9,571 nt of DNA from Reyranella sp. (GCA_004296815.1 SCVT01000365.1:1-9571), one strand, 5' to 3'; counted from the stretch's first letter, positions 1 through 8,693 are shown. Translations and numbers: made by a program. The notes: generated from the sequence alone by a model not told the origin.

Positions 1-984
1 GATCTGCCGCTGTCGCGGCGTTCCTCCCTTCGCTTCGCCGCCCTCGCACTGACCTTGGGCGGTGCCTCGACCGCCGTCGCAGAGGGTGGCTATCCCACCA
101 AGCCGGTACGGCTGGTGATCCCCTATCCGCCGGGCGGCGGCACGGACATCACCGGCCGCGCGATGGCGCAACGGCTCTCGGAGTTCCTCGGCCAGACGGT
201 CGTGATCGAGAACAAGCCGGGCGCCACCGGCATGATCGGTGCGGCCTCGGTCGCGAAGGCCGCGCCCGACGGCTACACGGTGCTGTTCGGCGCGGCGAGC
301 GAGATGGCGATCAACGCTAGCCTGTTCAAGACCATGAGCTACGACCCGCGCACCGACTTCGAGCCGGTGAGCCTGATCGCGGCCTTCCCGCTGGTCTTCG
401 TGGCGCCGGCCTCGTCGACGAAGACACTGCCCGAGCTGGTCGACGCCGCGCGCGCCAAGCCCGGCACGGTGAGCTACGGCTCGATCGGCAGCGGCAGCCC
501 GCAGCATCTCGCGGCCGAGTTGCTGTCGAGCATGGCGACGGTGAAGTTCATCCACGTCCCCTACAAGGGCTCGGGCCCGCTGGTGCAGGACGCCGTCGGC
601 GGCCATCTCGACATGGCCGTGAGCAGCGTGCCGCCCGCGGTGCCGCTCGTGCGCTCGGGCAAGCTGCGCGCGCTCGCGGTCACGTCGGCCAAGAGGTCCG
701 AGGCGCTGCCCGACGTGCCGACGATGGCCGAGCTGGGCTACGCCGGCTACGAGTTCAACACCTGGGTGGGCGTGGCGCTGCCGAAGGGCACGCCGAAGCC
801 GATCGCCGATCGGCTGCGCGAGGGCATGGTCGCGGCATTGGCGGCCCCCGACGTGCAGGCGGCGCTGCGCGACCAGGGCGCCATCCCGGTCGGCTCCTCG
901 CCCGAGGCGTTCCGGGCCTTCGTGCGCGACGAGGTGGCCAAGAGCGACCGCATCGTCGCGGCCGCCGGCATCCAGCCGGAATGA
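1..984 (+). CDS. Bug/TctC-family tripartite tricarboxylate transporter substrate-binding protein (5' partial)
   Basis: Periplasmic solute-binding protein of the Bug family, which binds small carboxylates or related organic anions. The reading frame is open from base 1, so the true start lies before the window; 327 codons plus a TGA stop are visible. Window residues 5-11 read SRRSSLR and are followed by an Ala/Leu-rich stretch and a probable cleavage site after AVA (residue 27). This resembles a twin-arginine (Tat) signal. The mature part opens with the family hallmark YPTKPVRLVIPYPPGGGTD (31-49), then IENKPGATG (69-77), and later a VPYKG motif and the DVPTMAELG segment near the C-terminal lobe. 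The visible length fits a nearly complete member (usually 320-330 residues). No TctA or TctB membrane gene is in the window, so it looks like one of the many orphan Bug proteins. The next gene starts 37 bp later on the same strand. The family call is firm; the ligand is unknown. Confidence 0.93.
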   Translation, partial: DLPLSRRSSLRFAALALTLGGASTAVAEGGYPTKPVRLVIPYPPGGGTDITGRAMAQRLSEFLGQTVVIENKPGATGMIGAASVAKAAPDGYTVLFGAASEMAINASLFKTMSYDPRTDFEPVSLIAAFPLVFVAPASSTKTLPELVDAARAKPGTVSYGSIGSGSPQHLAAELLSSMATVKFIHVPYKGSGPLVQDAVGGHLDMAVSSVPPAVPLVRSGKLRALAVTSAKRSEALPDVPTMAELGYAGYEFNTWVGVALPKGTPKPIADRLREGMVAALAAPDVQAALRDQGAIPVGSSPEAFRAFVRDEVAKSDRIVAAAGIQPE

Positions 985-986
985 GC

Positions 987-1015
987 CTGTCGTCCGCCGT
1001 GCTGTCGTCTATCAT
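987..1015 (+). promoter_or_regulatory. Possible leaderless-type promoter for the phosphodiesterase-family gene
   Basis: TATCAT at 1010-1015 matches the -10 consensus in five of six positions and ends 6 nt before the ATG at 1022. Transcription would then start at or next to the A of the start codon. A weak -35 candidate, CTGTCG (987-992, three of six matches), lies 17 bp upstream. No Shine-Dalgarno sequence precedes this ATG, which fits a leaderless transcript. The box is in a short intergenic gap, so it could also be chance, with the gene read through from the upstream gene. Confidence 0.35.
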
Positions 1016-1021
1016 CCGGCC

Positions 1022-2287
1022 ATGAACGCGCCACGCCGCCGCCGCGCCATCCTCATCGTCTGCGACGGGCTCGGGACGGAATGGATCTCGCCGGTCCATA
1101 CCCCGATCCTGGCCGCGCTGCAGGCCAATCATTGCACCGCCGCCGACCATCACGCGGTGTTTCCCTCGGTGACGCGCGTCTCGGCCGCGTCGATCGCGAC
1201 CGGCTGCTATCCCGGCCGGCACGGCCTCGAAGGCAACCAGATGGCGCTGGTCGAGGCCGGCAGGCTCGTGGTGCACAATGCCGGCGCAGCATCCTTCCGC
1301 GACACGATGCGCCGCGTGACGGGCAAGACGCTGCATGTGCCGACGCTCGCCGAGTGGCTCGCACCGCACGGTGGCCAGATCGCCTATTCCAACGTGTCGG
1401 CGGGCGCGGCCTACTTCCTCGATCCCGACCATTTCGGCATCGTGCGGCACCGCTCTGGCTCGTTCGGTGTCGGCGGCGCCCTCCTCACTGGCGATGCCCA
1501 TCTCGCGGTGAGCCACGATCTCGACGGCGACATCGCCACGGCCCGCCGTTTCTGCGACGAAGTCGTGCCGTCGTCCGACTTCGCGCTCGCTGTCCTCTGG
1601 CTCGCCAACCCGGATCTCACGACGCACTACGATCCGCTGGGCTCGCCGGCGCATCTCAACGCGCTGCAGGTGACGGACGGTCTGGTCGCCAAGGTGATCG
1701 AGGCGATCCAGGCCGAGGAGGACCGGTTCGACACGCTGCTGGTCATCGGCTCGGACCATGGCCATGAGACGATCGGCCGGTCGATCCATATCGGCCGCTG
1801 GCTGTCGGACAATGGATTGGCCGACGAGGTCGCCGACGGCCGAGTCGCCGTTGCCTCGCAGGGCACGTCGGCGCTGCTCTATGCCCACGAGGCGGTGCGG
1901 CCGGCAGTCGAGCGGCTGCTCCCCGCGATGCGTCGCGAACCGTGGGTAGGCGAGACCCTGACGGGCGCCGACCTCGCGGCAACCGGATTGTCGGGCGCCA
2001 GCCTGTTTGCCGCGATCGACACGTCCCGCCGTGCCGAGACGAACGCCTACGGCGTTGTCGGCACGCGCTGGCTGGTCGAGGACGGCGAGGGGAAGCCCGC
2101 CATCGGGTGTGGTCATCATGGTGGGCTCGGACCGAGCGAGACGCGGCCCTTCCTCACCCTGGTTCATCCGACGTTCGGGCAGGGCCGGATCGAGCGCCGC
2201 ACCAGCCTGGTCGACATCGCGCCGACCATCCTGGATTTCCTCGGCCTGCCTGTGGACCAGCTCGACGGGAGCCCGATCGCCGCCTGA
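1022..2287 (+). CDS. Alkaline phosphatase superfamily protein, type I phosphodiesterase/nucleotide pyrophosphatase-like
   Basis: Predicted two-metal phosphodiester, pyrophosphate or phosphonate-type hydrolase, 421 residues, about the usual length for the single-domain family. The metal and nucleophile set can be read in order. D15 lies in IVCDGLG. T51 lies in FPSVTRVS, aligned with the nucleophile Thr of nucleotide pyrophosphatases. YPGRHGLEGN follows. Then come D198 and H202 in NPDLTTHYDPLG, D245 and H246 in IGSDHGHE, and H365/H366 in GCGHHGG near the C-terminus. The end, SLVDIAPTILDFLGLP, is the typical closing segment of the superfamily. I see no signal peptide: the N-terminus MNAPRRRRAILIVCDG goes straight into the first core strand, so it is probably cytoplasmic. 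The ATG at 1022 is the only start that fits, and it has no ribosome binding site (see the TATCAT box upstream). Phosphonoacetate-hydrolase-like activity is one possibility. No phosphonate genes are nearby, so the substrate is open. Confidence 0.88.
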   Translation: MNAPRRRRAILIVCDGLGTEWISPVHTPILAALQANHCTAADHHAVFPSVTRVSAASIATGCYPGRHGLEGNQMALVEAGRLVVHNAGAASFRDTMRRVTGKTLHVPTLAEWLAPHGGQIAYSNVSAGAAYFLDPDHFGIVRHRSGSFGVGGALLTGDAHLAVSHDLDGDIATARRFCDEVVPSSDFALAVLWLANPDLTTHYDPLGSPAHLNALQVTDGLVAKVIEAIQAEEDRFDTLLVIGSDHGHETIGRSIHIGRWLSDNGLADEVADGRVAVASQGTSALLYAHEAVRPAVERLLPAMRREPWVGETLTGADLAATGLSGASLFAAIDTSRRAETNAYGVVGTRWLVEDGEGKPAIGCGHHGGLGPSETRPFLTLVHPTFGQGRIERRTSLVDIAPTILDFLGLPVDQLDGSPIAA

Positions 2288-2308
2288 CGGCTGCGGCCGT
2301 GGGCTTTC

Positions 2309-2336
2309 TTGACACCCTGCGCCCCGGCCGCATAAA
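2309..2336 (+). promoter_or_regulatory. Sigma-70-type promoter of the tRNA-Met gene
   Basis: A perfect -35 hexamer TTGACA (2309-2314) is followed after 16 bp by CATAAA (2331-2336), which matches four of six -10 positions. The predicted transcription start is near 2343, about 7 nt before the mature tRNA 5' end at 2350. That gives a short leader for RNase P to remove. Position and strength fit a dedicated stable-RNA promoter. Confidence 0.72.
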
Positions 2337-2349
2337 AGCGCCCACCCAT

Positions 2350-2426
2350 GGCTGGGTAGCTCAGCTGGTTAGAGCACGGCACTCATAATGCCGGGGTCGG
2401 CGGTTCAAGTCCGCCCCCAGCTACCA
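2350..2426 (+). tRNA. tRNA-Met (elongator), anticodon CAT
   Basis: A 77-nt tRNA folds cleanly. The acceptor stem is GGCTGGG with CCCAGCT (G1-U72 wobble, otherwise paired). The D stem is GCTC/GAGC with loop AGCTGGTTA. The anticodon stem is CGGCA/TGCCG with loop CTCATAA, and the CAT anticodon is at 2384-2386. The variable loop is GGGTC. The T stem is GGCGG/CCGCC with loop TTCAAGT. The discriminator is A73 and CCA is encoded (2424-2426). The seven acceptor pairs, the U4-A69 pair and the G1-U72 end fit an alphaproteobacterial elongator tRNA-Met. An initiator tRNA is excluded because it lacks the three consecutive G-C pairs (GGG/CCC) at the base of the anticodon stem. tRNA-Ile2 (CAT read with lysidine) is the main alternative, but the C4-G69/C5-G68 pattern of E. 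coli tRNA-Ile2 is absent. Confidence 0.95.
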
Positions 2427-2433
2427 ATTTCGG

Positions 2434-2482
2434 CCCCCGGTTGCGTGCCCCCAAGCAAGGCACGGCCGGGGGTCTTTCATTT
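2434..2482 (+). terminator. Terminator-like hairpin after tRNA-Met
   Basis: An outer stem CCCCCGG (2434-2440) pairs with CCGGGGG (2466-2472). An inner stem GTGCC (2445-2449) pairs with GGCAC (2459-2463). The T-rich tail TCTTTCATTT (2473-2482) follows directly. The hairpin starts 8 nt after the encoded CCA. The tail is interrupted by C and A, so termination may be partial. It would separate the tRNA from the reductase gene at 2510. Confidence 0.65.
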
Positions 2483-2509
2483 GCGCGGGGGCTGCGCCAG
2501 TTTAGGACC

Positions 2510-3532
2510 ATGGCCAACGGACACACGCACCAGACCGACGTCGTCATCGTGGGCGCAGGACCGGTCGGCCTCTTCACCGTGTTCGAATGCGGCATGGTCA
2601 AGCTGCACTGCCACGTGGTCGACGCGCTCGACGATGTCGGCGGCCAGTGCACGGCGCTCTACCCCGAGAAGCCGATCTACGACATTCCGGGCTTTCCGCG
2701 GATCGAGGCGGCCGAGCTGATCGTGCGGCTGAAGGCGCAGGCCGCGGCCTTCCGGCCGACCTACCATCTCGGCCAGCAGGTCCAGGCGCTGGAGCCGCTG
2801 ACCGGCGGCTTCTGGCGCGTGACGACCTCGACGGGGACGGTGATCCAGGCGCAGGCGGTGATCGTCGCCGCGGGCGTCGGCGCCTTCGGCCCGAACCGGC
2901 CGCCGCTCCCGGGCATCGAGGCCTACGAGGGCAAGAGCGTCTTCTATTACGTCACGCAGCGCGAGACCTTCCGCGGCAAGCGCATCGTGATCGCGGGCGG
3001 CGGCGACACCGCGGTCGACTGGGCGCTGTCGCTCGCCGAGGTGGCGGCGCGCGTGTCGGTGATCCATCGCCGCGACCGGTTCCGCGCCGCGCCCGACAGC
3101 GAAGCCAGGCTCAAGGCGCTCGCCAAGGCCGGCAAGATCGACCTCGTCGTGCCGTATCAGTTGCACGGGCTCGAGGGCAAAGACGGGCAGCTCGGCGCCG
3201 TGACGGTGGCGACTCTCGATGGCGCCACCCGCAGGATCGAGGCCGACGTGCTGCTGCCGTTCTTCGGTCTTTCGATGTCGCTCGGGCCCATCGCCGAGTG
3301 GGGCCTGGCGCTGGAGCGCAACCAGCTCGAGGTCGATCCCGCGACGGCGGCGACCAGCAAGAAGGGGATCTTCGGGGTGGGCGACGTCGTCACCTATCCC
3401 GGCAAGCTGAAGCTGATCCTCACGGGCTTCGCCGAGTCGGCGATCGCGGCGCGCTCGGCCTACGCGCTGATCCATCCCGAGACGCCGCTGCACTTCGAAT
3501 ATTCGACGACGTCGGGCGTCCCTGACGCCTAG
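2510..3532 (+). CDS. Ferredoxin/flavodoxin-NADP+ reductase, thioredoxin-reductase-like (YumC type)
   Basis: FAD- and NADPH-binding flavoprotein of 340 residues that passes electrons between NADPH and ferredoxin or flavodoxin in the cytoplasm. The FAD site is GAGPVG (15-20). [21 protein letters not shown] (from residue 43) is the family hallmark, very close to Bacillus YumC. The NADPH site is [11 protein letters not shown] (163-173), followed by HRRDRFRA (186-193), whose arginines contact the NADP phosphate. GVGDV (289-293) closes the FAD site. The redox CxxC of true thioredoxin reductases is absent: the equivalent region, around FYYVTQRE (145-152), has no Cys. This supports FNR rather than thioredoxin reductase. 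I chose the ATG at 2510 because a longer frame from TTG 2441 would run through the terminator hairpin. The only SD-like stretch, AGGA (2504-2507), is just 2 nt from the ATG, so initiation looks weak or unusual. I see no clear promoter between the hairpin and the ATG. Its stop overlaps that of the convergent ATPase gene. Confidence 0.9.
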   Translation: MANGHTHQTDVVIVGAGPVGLFTVFECGMVKLHCHVVDALDDVGGQCTALYPEKPIYDIPGFPRIEAAELIVRLKAQAAAFRPTYHLGQQVQALEPLTGGFWRVTTSTGTVIQAQAVIVAAGVGAFGPNRPPLPGIEAYEGKSVFYYVTQRETFRGKRIVIAGGGDTAVDWALSLAEVAARVSVIHRRDRFRAAPDSEARLKALAKAGKIDLVVPYQLHGLEGKDGQLGAVTVATLDGATRRIEADVLLPFFGLSMSLGPIAEWGLALERNQLEVDPATAATSKKGIFGVGDVVTYPGKLKLILTGFAESAIAARSAYALIHPETPLHFEYSTTSGVPDA

Positions 3533-3535
3533 GCG
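3526..3535. other. 10-bp palindrome holding both stop codons of convergent genes
   Basis: CGCCTAGGCG reads the same on both strands. The + strand TAG at 3530-3532 ends the reductase and the - strand TAG at 3529-3531 ends the DppF-type ATPase. Both proteins therefore end in GCC-TAG (Ala-stop), and the two coding regions overlap by 4 bp. There is no T-run on either side and no intergenic space for an ordinary hairpin terminator, so neither transcript has a visible terminator here. Confidence 0.9.
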
Positions 3536-4586
3536 ACAGCCTTGAGCTTGCGCAGCGCCGCGAGACGGCGGGCGTAGGGCGGGTCGTTCCCCGGCACCAG
3601 CGCCGGCGGCACGATCGACTCCGCGAAGTGACAGGCGACGATCTGTCCTTGCGCACCGACCGGTCGCAGCAGCGGCTCCTCGACCTTGCAGCGATCCTGG
3701 GCGTGGGCGCAGCGCGTATGGAAGCGGCAGCCCTTGGGCGGGTTGAGCGGGCTCGGCACGTCGCCGGCGAGACGGATGCGCGCCCGTTGCGCCGTCGGAT
3801 CGGGCACCGGCACCGCCGAGAGCAGTGCTTGCGTGTAGGGATGGCGCGGCATGGCGAACAGGCTGCGCTTGGGGGCGAGCTCGACGATCTTGCCGAGATA
3901 CATCACCGCGACGCGATCGGAGATGTGGCGCACCACGGCGAGATCGTGGGCGATGAAGATGTAGGAGAGGCCGAGCTTGTTCTTGAGATCCTGCAGCAGG
4001 TTGATGACCTGCGCCTGGATCGAGACGTCGAGCGCCGACACCGGCTCGTCGCAGACGATCAGCTTGGGCTGCGAGGCGAGGGCGCGGGCGATGCCGATCC
4101 TCTGGCGCTGGCCGCCGGAGAATTCGTGCGGATAGCGCAGCGCGTGCCAGGCCGAGAGGCCGACCTCGGCCAGCAGCTCCTCGATGCGGCGCTGCAGGGC
4201 GGCGCCCGAGGCGAGCCCGTGCAGCCGCAGCGGCTCGGCCAGCGCTTCGCCCACCGTAAGGCGCGGGTTCAGCGAGGCATACGGATCCTGGAAGATGATC
4301 TGCATGTTGCGACGCAGGTCTCGCAGGTCGCCGCGGCCGAGACCGCGCACATCGCGGCCGGCGAAGCGGATCGTGCCTTCGGTGGCCTCGATCAGGCGCA
4401 GCACGAGGCGGCCGGTCGTCGATTTGCCGCAGCCCGATTCGCCCACCAGCGCCAGCGTCTCTCCCGGTGCCACGTCGAAGGTGAGGCCGTCGACGGCGCG
4501 CACGGTGCCGACCGCGCTCTGGAAGACGATGCCTCGCTTCACCGGGAAGTGCTTGGTGAGGCCGGTGACGGACAGGAGGGGCTCGC

Positions 4587-4590
<4 letters not shown>
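3529..4590 (-). CDS. Dipeptide/oligopeptide-type ABC transporter ATP-binding protein (DppF/OppF type)
   Basis: One of two ATPases that power an inner-membrane importer of the peptide/nickel family; 353 residues, normal length. Walker A is GESGCGKST (50-58), the Q-loop Gln is 101, the ABC signature SGGQRQ is at 158-163, Walker B LIVCDEP is at 177-183 with catalytic E182, and the H-loop His is 215. The C-terminal oligopeptide/dipeptide domain has [11 protein letters not shown] (249-259) and the Cys set C288, C294, C301 and C320, which in some family members binds a 4Fe-4S cluster. [19 protein letters not shown] (92-110) is typical of DppF/OppF rather than DppD. The start is GTG (4588-4590), overlapping the TGA of the upstream ATPase gene as GTGA, which suggests translational coupling. 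A GGGAG (4601-4605 on the opposite strand) lies 10 nt upstream. It is the last gene of the operon and converges on the ferredoxin reductase. Confidence 0.94.
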
Positions 4591-5609
<1,019 letters not shown>

Positions 5610-5616
5610 CGCATCG

Positions 5617-5621
5617 TCCTC
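5617..5621 (-). promoter_or_regulatory. Ribosome binding site deciding the TTG start of the DppD-type gene
   Basis: On the - strand GAGGA is followed by 7 nt and TTG. The site overlaps the TGA stop of the amidohydrolase gene (5620-5622), so ribosomes finishing that gene are placed on it. An ATG 2 nt downstream of the GAGGA opens only a two-codon frame (ATG CGT TGA). It is too close to be the normal start. Confidence 0.7.
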
Positions 5622-7083
5622 AGGTCACCGGACGCGACTGCGGCAGGCGATCCTTGGTGCCGTAGACCGGCGGTGCCAGCTGTTCGGCGGTGCGGCCGGC
5701 CCAGTCGCGCTGGCTCACCGTCTCGAGCCGCTTGCGCTGACCCTCGATCAGGCCCGCGGTCGCGGCCTCGACGTCGACCGTCAGCACCTTGCCGTCCTTC
5801 ACGACCTGCACGCCGTCGACATAGACATGGCGGATGGCTCGGTCGCTCGCCGAGTAGATCAGGCTGCGCACCGGCTCGTGCGCCGGCTGCATGTAGGGAT
5901 GGCTCATGTCGACCAGCGAGAAGTCGGCCTTGCAGCCCGCCGCCAGCCGGCCGAGATCGGGCCGGCGCAGCATCTTGGCGCCGCCCACGGTCGCGGCCTC
6001 GAAGGCGTGCCGCGTCGTGCCCATCTTGTAGTTCATGGTGAAGACGCGGGCGAGGTAGCAGACGAGCCGGATCTCATCGAGCATGTTGTGCGGGAACGTA
6101 TCCGTGCCGATGCCGACCGTGATGCCCGCGTTCATGTAGCGGCCGATCGAGTTCATCACCATGCCGCGCCGCGCGAACACGGTGGGGCAGTGCGCGACCT
6201 GCGCTCCCGAATCGCGCAGCCGCTCGAAGTCGTTGGCGTGCGGATAGTGGATCTGCGGATGGTCGTTCAGGAAGATGCCGTGGCCGATGATGAGGTCGGG
6301 GCCCAGCACGCCGATCGAATCAAGCCATTCGATGGGTGTCTTGCCGTGGCGATGCACCATCTCGTGGAACTCGACGACAGCCTGGCAGGCATGGGTCTGC
6401 ATCGGCAGGCCGCGGCGCTTGGCTTCCTGCAGAGCCTCCTTGAAGAAGCCCTCGCGGCAGGTGTCGATCTGCGCCGGGCCGACCATGCCGGTGATGCGGC
6501 CACTCGGATGCTTCGCGGCCTCGTCGAGCGTCTTCATCGACATCTCGAAGGCCTTTTCGCCGGCCTTCTCGTCCCAGGCGTACTCGACCGTGTAGCCGTT
6601 CTTGGTGAACCACACGCCCTGCCGCATCATCGGGCAGACGACGGCGCGGATGCCGGTGGAGGCGAGGTCCTCGACCCAGCCGTCGCGCGCCATCGAGAGA
6701 TCCGAGATCGTCGTGACGCCGCTCTTCAGCAGCTCCGACACGGCGACCTTGGAGGAGGGGCCGGCATCCTCCGGATTGAGCCCGAACACCGTCAGGTATT
6801 CGTAGAGCGAGCTCTGCCCCAGCTTGTCGCTGCCGTATTCCTCGGTGAGGCCCTTGTTGGCGGGCTCCGAGAAAGGATGGCTGTGGACATTGACCAGGCC
6901 GGGGATCGCCATGAACCCCTTGCCCTCGATGGTGGCGTCGACCGGGCCCGTGTAGCCGGGTCCGACATGGACGATCTCGTTGCCCTTGAACACGAGATCG
7001 GTGTTTTCGAGATAGACGTGTCGCCCTTCGGCCTCGTCCCACGCAACGACGTGGTCGAGGCCGGCGATCTTGGTCGTCTTCAT
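5620..7083 (-). CDS. Amidohydrolase, SAH-deaminase/chlorohydrolase (ATZ/TRZ) type, with an altered catalytic motif
   Basis: Cytoplasmic metal-dependent hydrolase of 487 residues; relatives deaminate or dechlorinate purine-like or triazine rings. An N-terminal beta-sandwich piece leads into [11 protein letters not shown] (60-70), with metal ligands H67 and H69. Further ligands are H231 in QTHACQ, H268 in IIGHGIF, and D328 in [22 protein letters not shown] (297-307) corresponds to the usual S/A-H-x-P-x-S segment. The C-terminus ([15 protein letters not shown]) rejoins the beta-sandwich. The catalytic acid normally three residues after the third His (His-x-x-Glu) is Gln234 here, with E238 and E241 nearby. 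There is no signal peptide. The ATG at 7081-7083 has GGAG (7094-7097, opposite strand) 10 nt upstream. It lies between the binding protein and ATPase genes of a peptide-family ABC operon (28 bp and 10 bp gaps), so the imported compound is probably its substrate. The exact reaction cannot be told. Confidence 0.88.
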   Translation of the reverse strand: MKTTKIAGLDHVVAWDEAEGRHVYLENTDLVFKGNEIVHVGPGYTGPVDATIEGKGFMAIPGLVNVHSHPFSEPANKGLTEEYGSDKLGQSSLYEYLTVFGLNPEDAGPSSKVAVSELLKSGVTTISDLSMARDGWVEDLASTGIRAVVCPMMRQGVWFTKNGYTVEYAWDEKAGEKAFEMSMKTLDEAAKHPSGRITGMVGPAQIDTCREGFFKEALQEAKRRGLPMQTHACQAVVEFHEMVHRHGKTPIEWLDSIGVLGPDLIIGHGIFLNDHPQIHYPHANDFERLRDSGAQVAHCPTVFARRGMVMNSIGRYMNAGITVGIGTDTFPHNMLDEIRLVCYLARVFTMNYKMGTTRHAFEAATVGGAKMLRRPDLGRLAAGCKADFSLVDMSHPYMQPAHEPVRSLIYSASDRAIRHVYVDGVQVVKDGKVLTVDVEAATAGLIEGQRKRLETVSQRDWAGRTAEQLAPPVYGTKDRLPQSRPVT

Positions 7084-7111
7084 GGACGTTTCACTCCACT
7101 CACTGGCTTGA

Positions 7112-8686
7112 TTACTTGAACGCGATGCCCAGGCCCTTGTAGAGGCCGCAGCCGTAATTGCCGTGCGCCTTGATCGGCTTCAGCTTGGCGCCCGCCACCA
7201 CGAACAGCGGCTCGTGATAGAGCGGGATCCAGACCGCCGCCTCGTGCACCTTCTGCTGCACGGCGGCGTAGGCCGCGGCGCGCGTCGCCTCGTCGGTGGC
7301 GGTCGAGCCCTTGTCGAGCAGCTCGTCCGTCTCCTTGTCCTTCCAGTTCATTCGGTTCGGCGTCGGCGTGTTGGCCGACCGGAAGTAGAGGTTCAGCGCA
7401 TCGCCGGCGCTGACATAGGGGAAGCTCATGCCGAAGGCATCGAACTCCTGCGTGGCGAGCTTGCCCCACGCGACGGTCGAGTCGAAGAGCTGGATCTGGA
7501 AGTCGATGCCGACCTTGCGCAGGTCGCCCTGGACGGCCTCGGCGATCTCCTTGAACTGGCCGGAGATGCCGTAGACCAGCGGGGCCAGCTTCTTGCCGTC
7601 CTTGTAGCGGAAGCCGTCGGAACCCTTCTTCCAGCCCGCTTCGTCGAGCAGCCGCTCGGCCTCCTTGACGTTCTCGCCGTAGAGCGCGCGGTCGAGCTTG
7701 GGGTTGAAGTCCATCACGTTGGGGCTGAGCATCGTCGTGGCCGACTCGGCGAGACCGAAGGTGACGGCATCGGCGATGGCCTTCTGGTCGACCGCGAGGT
7801 TCATCGCGCGGCGCACCCGCACGTCGCTCATCAGCTCCTTGTCGACCTTGAAGCCGATGAAGTAGGTCCAGAAGAAGTTCTCGGCCTTGGTCACCGAGAG
7901 GTTCTTGTTGGCCTGCAGCTCCTTGATCGACCAGTAAGGCACGTACTGGCTGGCGTCCGCCTGGCCGGCCTGCAGCGCGGTGACGCGCGTGTTCTCCTCA
8001 GGCACCACCTTCCAGACCACGCGATCGACCTGGGCTTCGGTCGCGTCGTAGAAGGACGGTCCCCACTTGTAGCCCTTGTGCTTGCTGAGCACGGTCTGGT
8101 CGCGCGGCGTCCAGCTCTCGAAGCAGAACGGGCCGGTGCCGTCGACGCCCTTGATGCCGAAGTCGGCGCCGAGCTGCTTCACCTGGTCGATGTTCAGGAT
8201 CGTGTGGAAGTACTGCGTCATCTGGTAGAGCAGCTCGGAGAACGGCTTCTTGAGCTTGTACTCGACCGTGTAGTCGTCGGCCGCCGACACCTTGTCGACG
8301 TCGCCCATGCGCCACTTCACCAGGCCCTTGGTCTCCGGATCGAGCCAGCGCTCGTAGGTGGCGACCACATCCTTGGCCGTCATCTTCTTGCCGCTGCAGA
8401 AGGTGACGTCGTCGCGCAGCCTGAAGGTGTAGGTGAGGCCGTCCGGCGACACCGTCCAGCTCTTGGCGAGACCCGGTCGCAGGGTCTTCATGTCGTAGTC
8501 GAGGTTCACCATCGTGTCGCCGATCATGTACATGACCTCGGCGCCCGAACGGGCCGTCGACTTGTGCGGATCGTATCGATCGGTGTCGATCTCGCGGACG
8601 ATCGTCACGCTTCTCTGCGCCATCGCGGGCGCTGCCGCGCCGACGACGGCCACTGCGGCGAAGGCCGCCCAGATTGCCTTGCTCAT
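7112..8686 (-). CDS. ABC transporter substrate-binding protein, family 5 (peptide/nickel/opine type)
   Basis: Periplasmic receptor of the importer, 524 residues, normal for SBP_bac_5 proteins. A Sec signal peptide is clear: MSKAIWAAF, a hydrophobic Ala/Val core, and cleavage after AMA (residue 23). The mature protein shows the family pattern: YDPHKSTARSGAEV (39-51), LRPGLAKSWTVSPDGLTYTFRLRDDV (from residue 69), MTAKDVVATYERWLDP (102-117), GTGPFCFESW (183-192), VRRAMNLAVDQKAIADAV (from residue 291) and EAERLLDEAGW (342-352). C97 sits where many relatives have His in the F-H-D-G segment, and C188 and C513 are the other cysteines of the mature protein. I placed the start at 8684-8686 rather than at the longer frame from 8710, because AGGAGG (8694-8699, opposite strand) is exactly 7 nt upstream and the signal peptide starts there. 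The permease gene ends 25 bp upstream. The ligand is unknown; family 5 also takes opines, nickel chelates and other small compounds. Confidence 0.93.
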   Translation of the reverse strand: MSKAIWAAFAAVAVVGAAAPAMAQRSVTIVREIDTDRYDPHKSTARSGAEVMYMIGDTMVNLDYDMKTLRPGLAKSWTVSPDGLTYTFRLRDDVTFCSGKKMTAKDVVATYERWLDPETKGLVKWRMGDVDKVSAADDYTVEYKLKKPFSELLYQMTQYFHTILNIDQVKQLGADFGIKGVDGTGPFCFESWTPRDQTVLSKHKGYKWGPSFYDATEAQVDRVVWKVVPEENTRVTALQAGQADASQYVPYWSIKELQANKNLSVTKAENFFWTYFIGFKVDKELMSDVRVRRAMNLAVDQKAIADAVTFGLAESATTMLSPNVMDFNPKLDRALYGENVKEAERLLDEAGWKKGSDGFRYKDGKKLAPLVYGISGQFKEIAEAVQGDLRKVGIDFQIQLFDSTVAWGKLATQEFDAFGMSFPYVSAGDALNLYFRSANTPTPNRMNWKDKETDELLDKGSTATDEATRAAAYAAVQQKVHEAAVWIPLYHEPLFVVAGAKLKPIKAHGNYGCGLYKGLGIAFK

Positions 8687-8693
8687 GCCCACA

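Noticed and set aside
755..2167. Long (470-codon) open frame on the - strand opposite the phosphodiesterase-family gene
   Set aside because: Its translation is rich in Arg, Ala and Gly with no recognisable motif. The + strand frame has a full catalytic residue set. Such antisense frames are expected at high GC.
2350..2426. tRNA gene as an integration site for a mobile element
   Set aside because: I see no integrase gene, no repeat of the tRNA 3' end elsewhere in the window and no compositional break. The flanking genes are ordinary.
2441..2509. Longer N-terminus of the ferredoxin reductase from TTG at 2441
   Set aside because: It would translate through the terminator hairpin and add 23 residues with no family similarity. 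[20 protein letters not shown] from 2510 fits the family start.
2510..3532. Thioredoxin reductase
   Set aside because: The redox-active CxxC is absent, and the [13 protein letters not shown] segment identifies the ferredoxin-NADP+ reductase branch.
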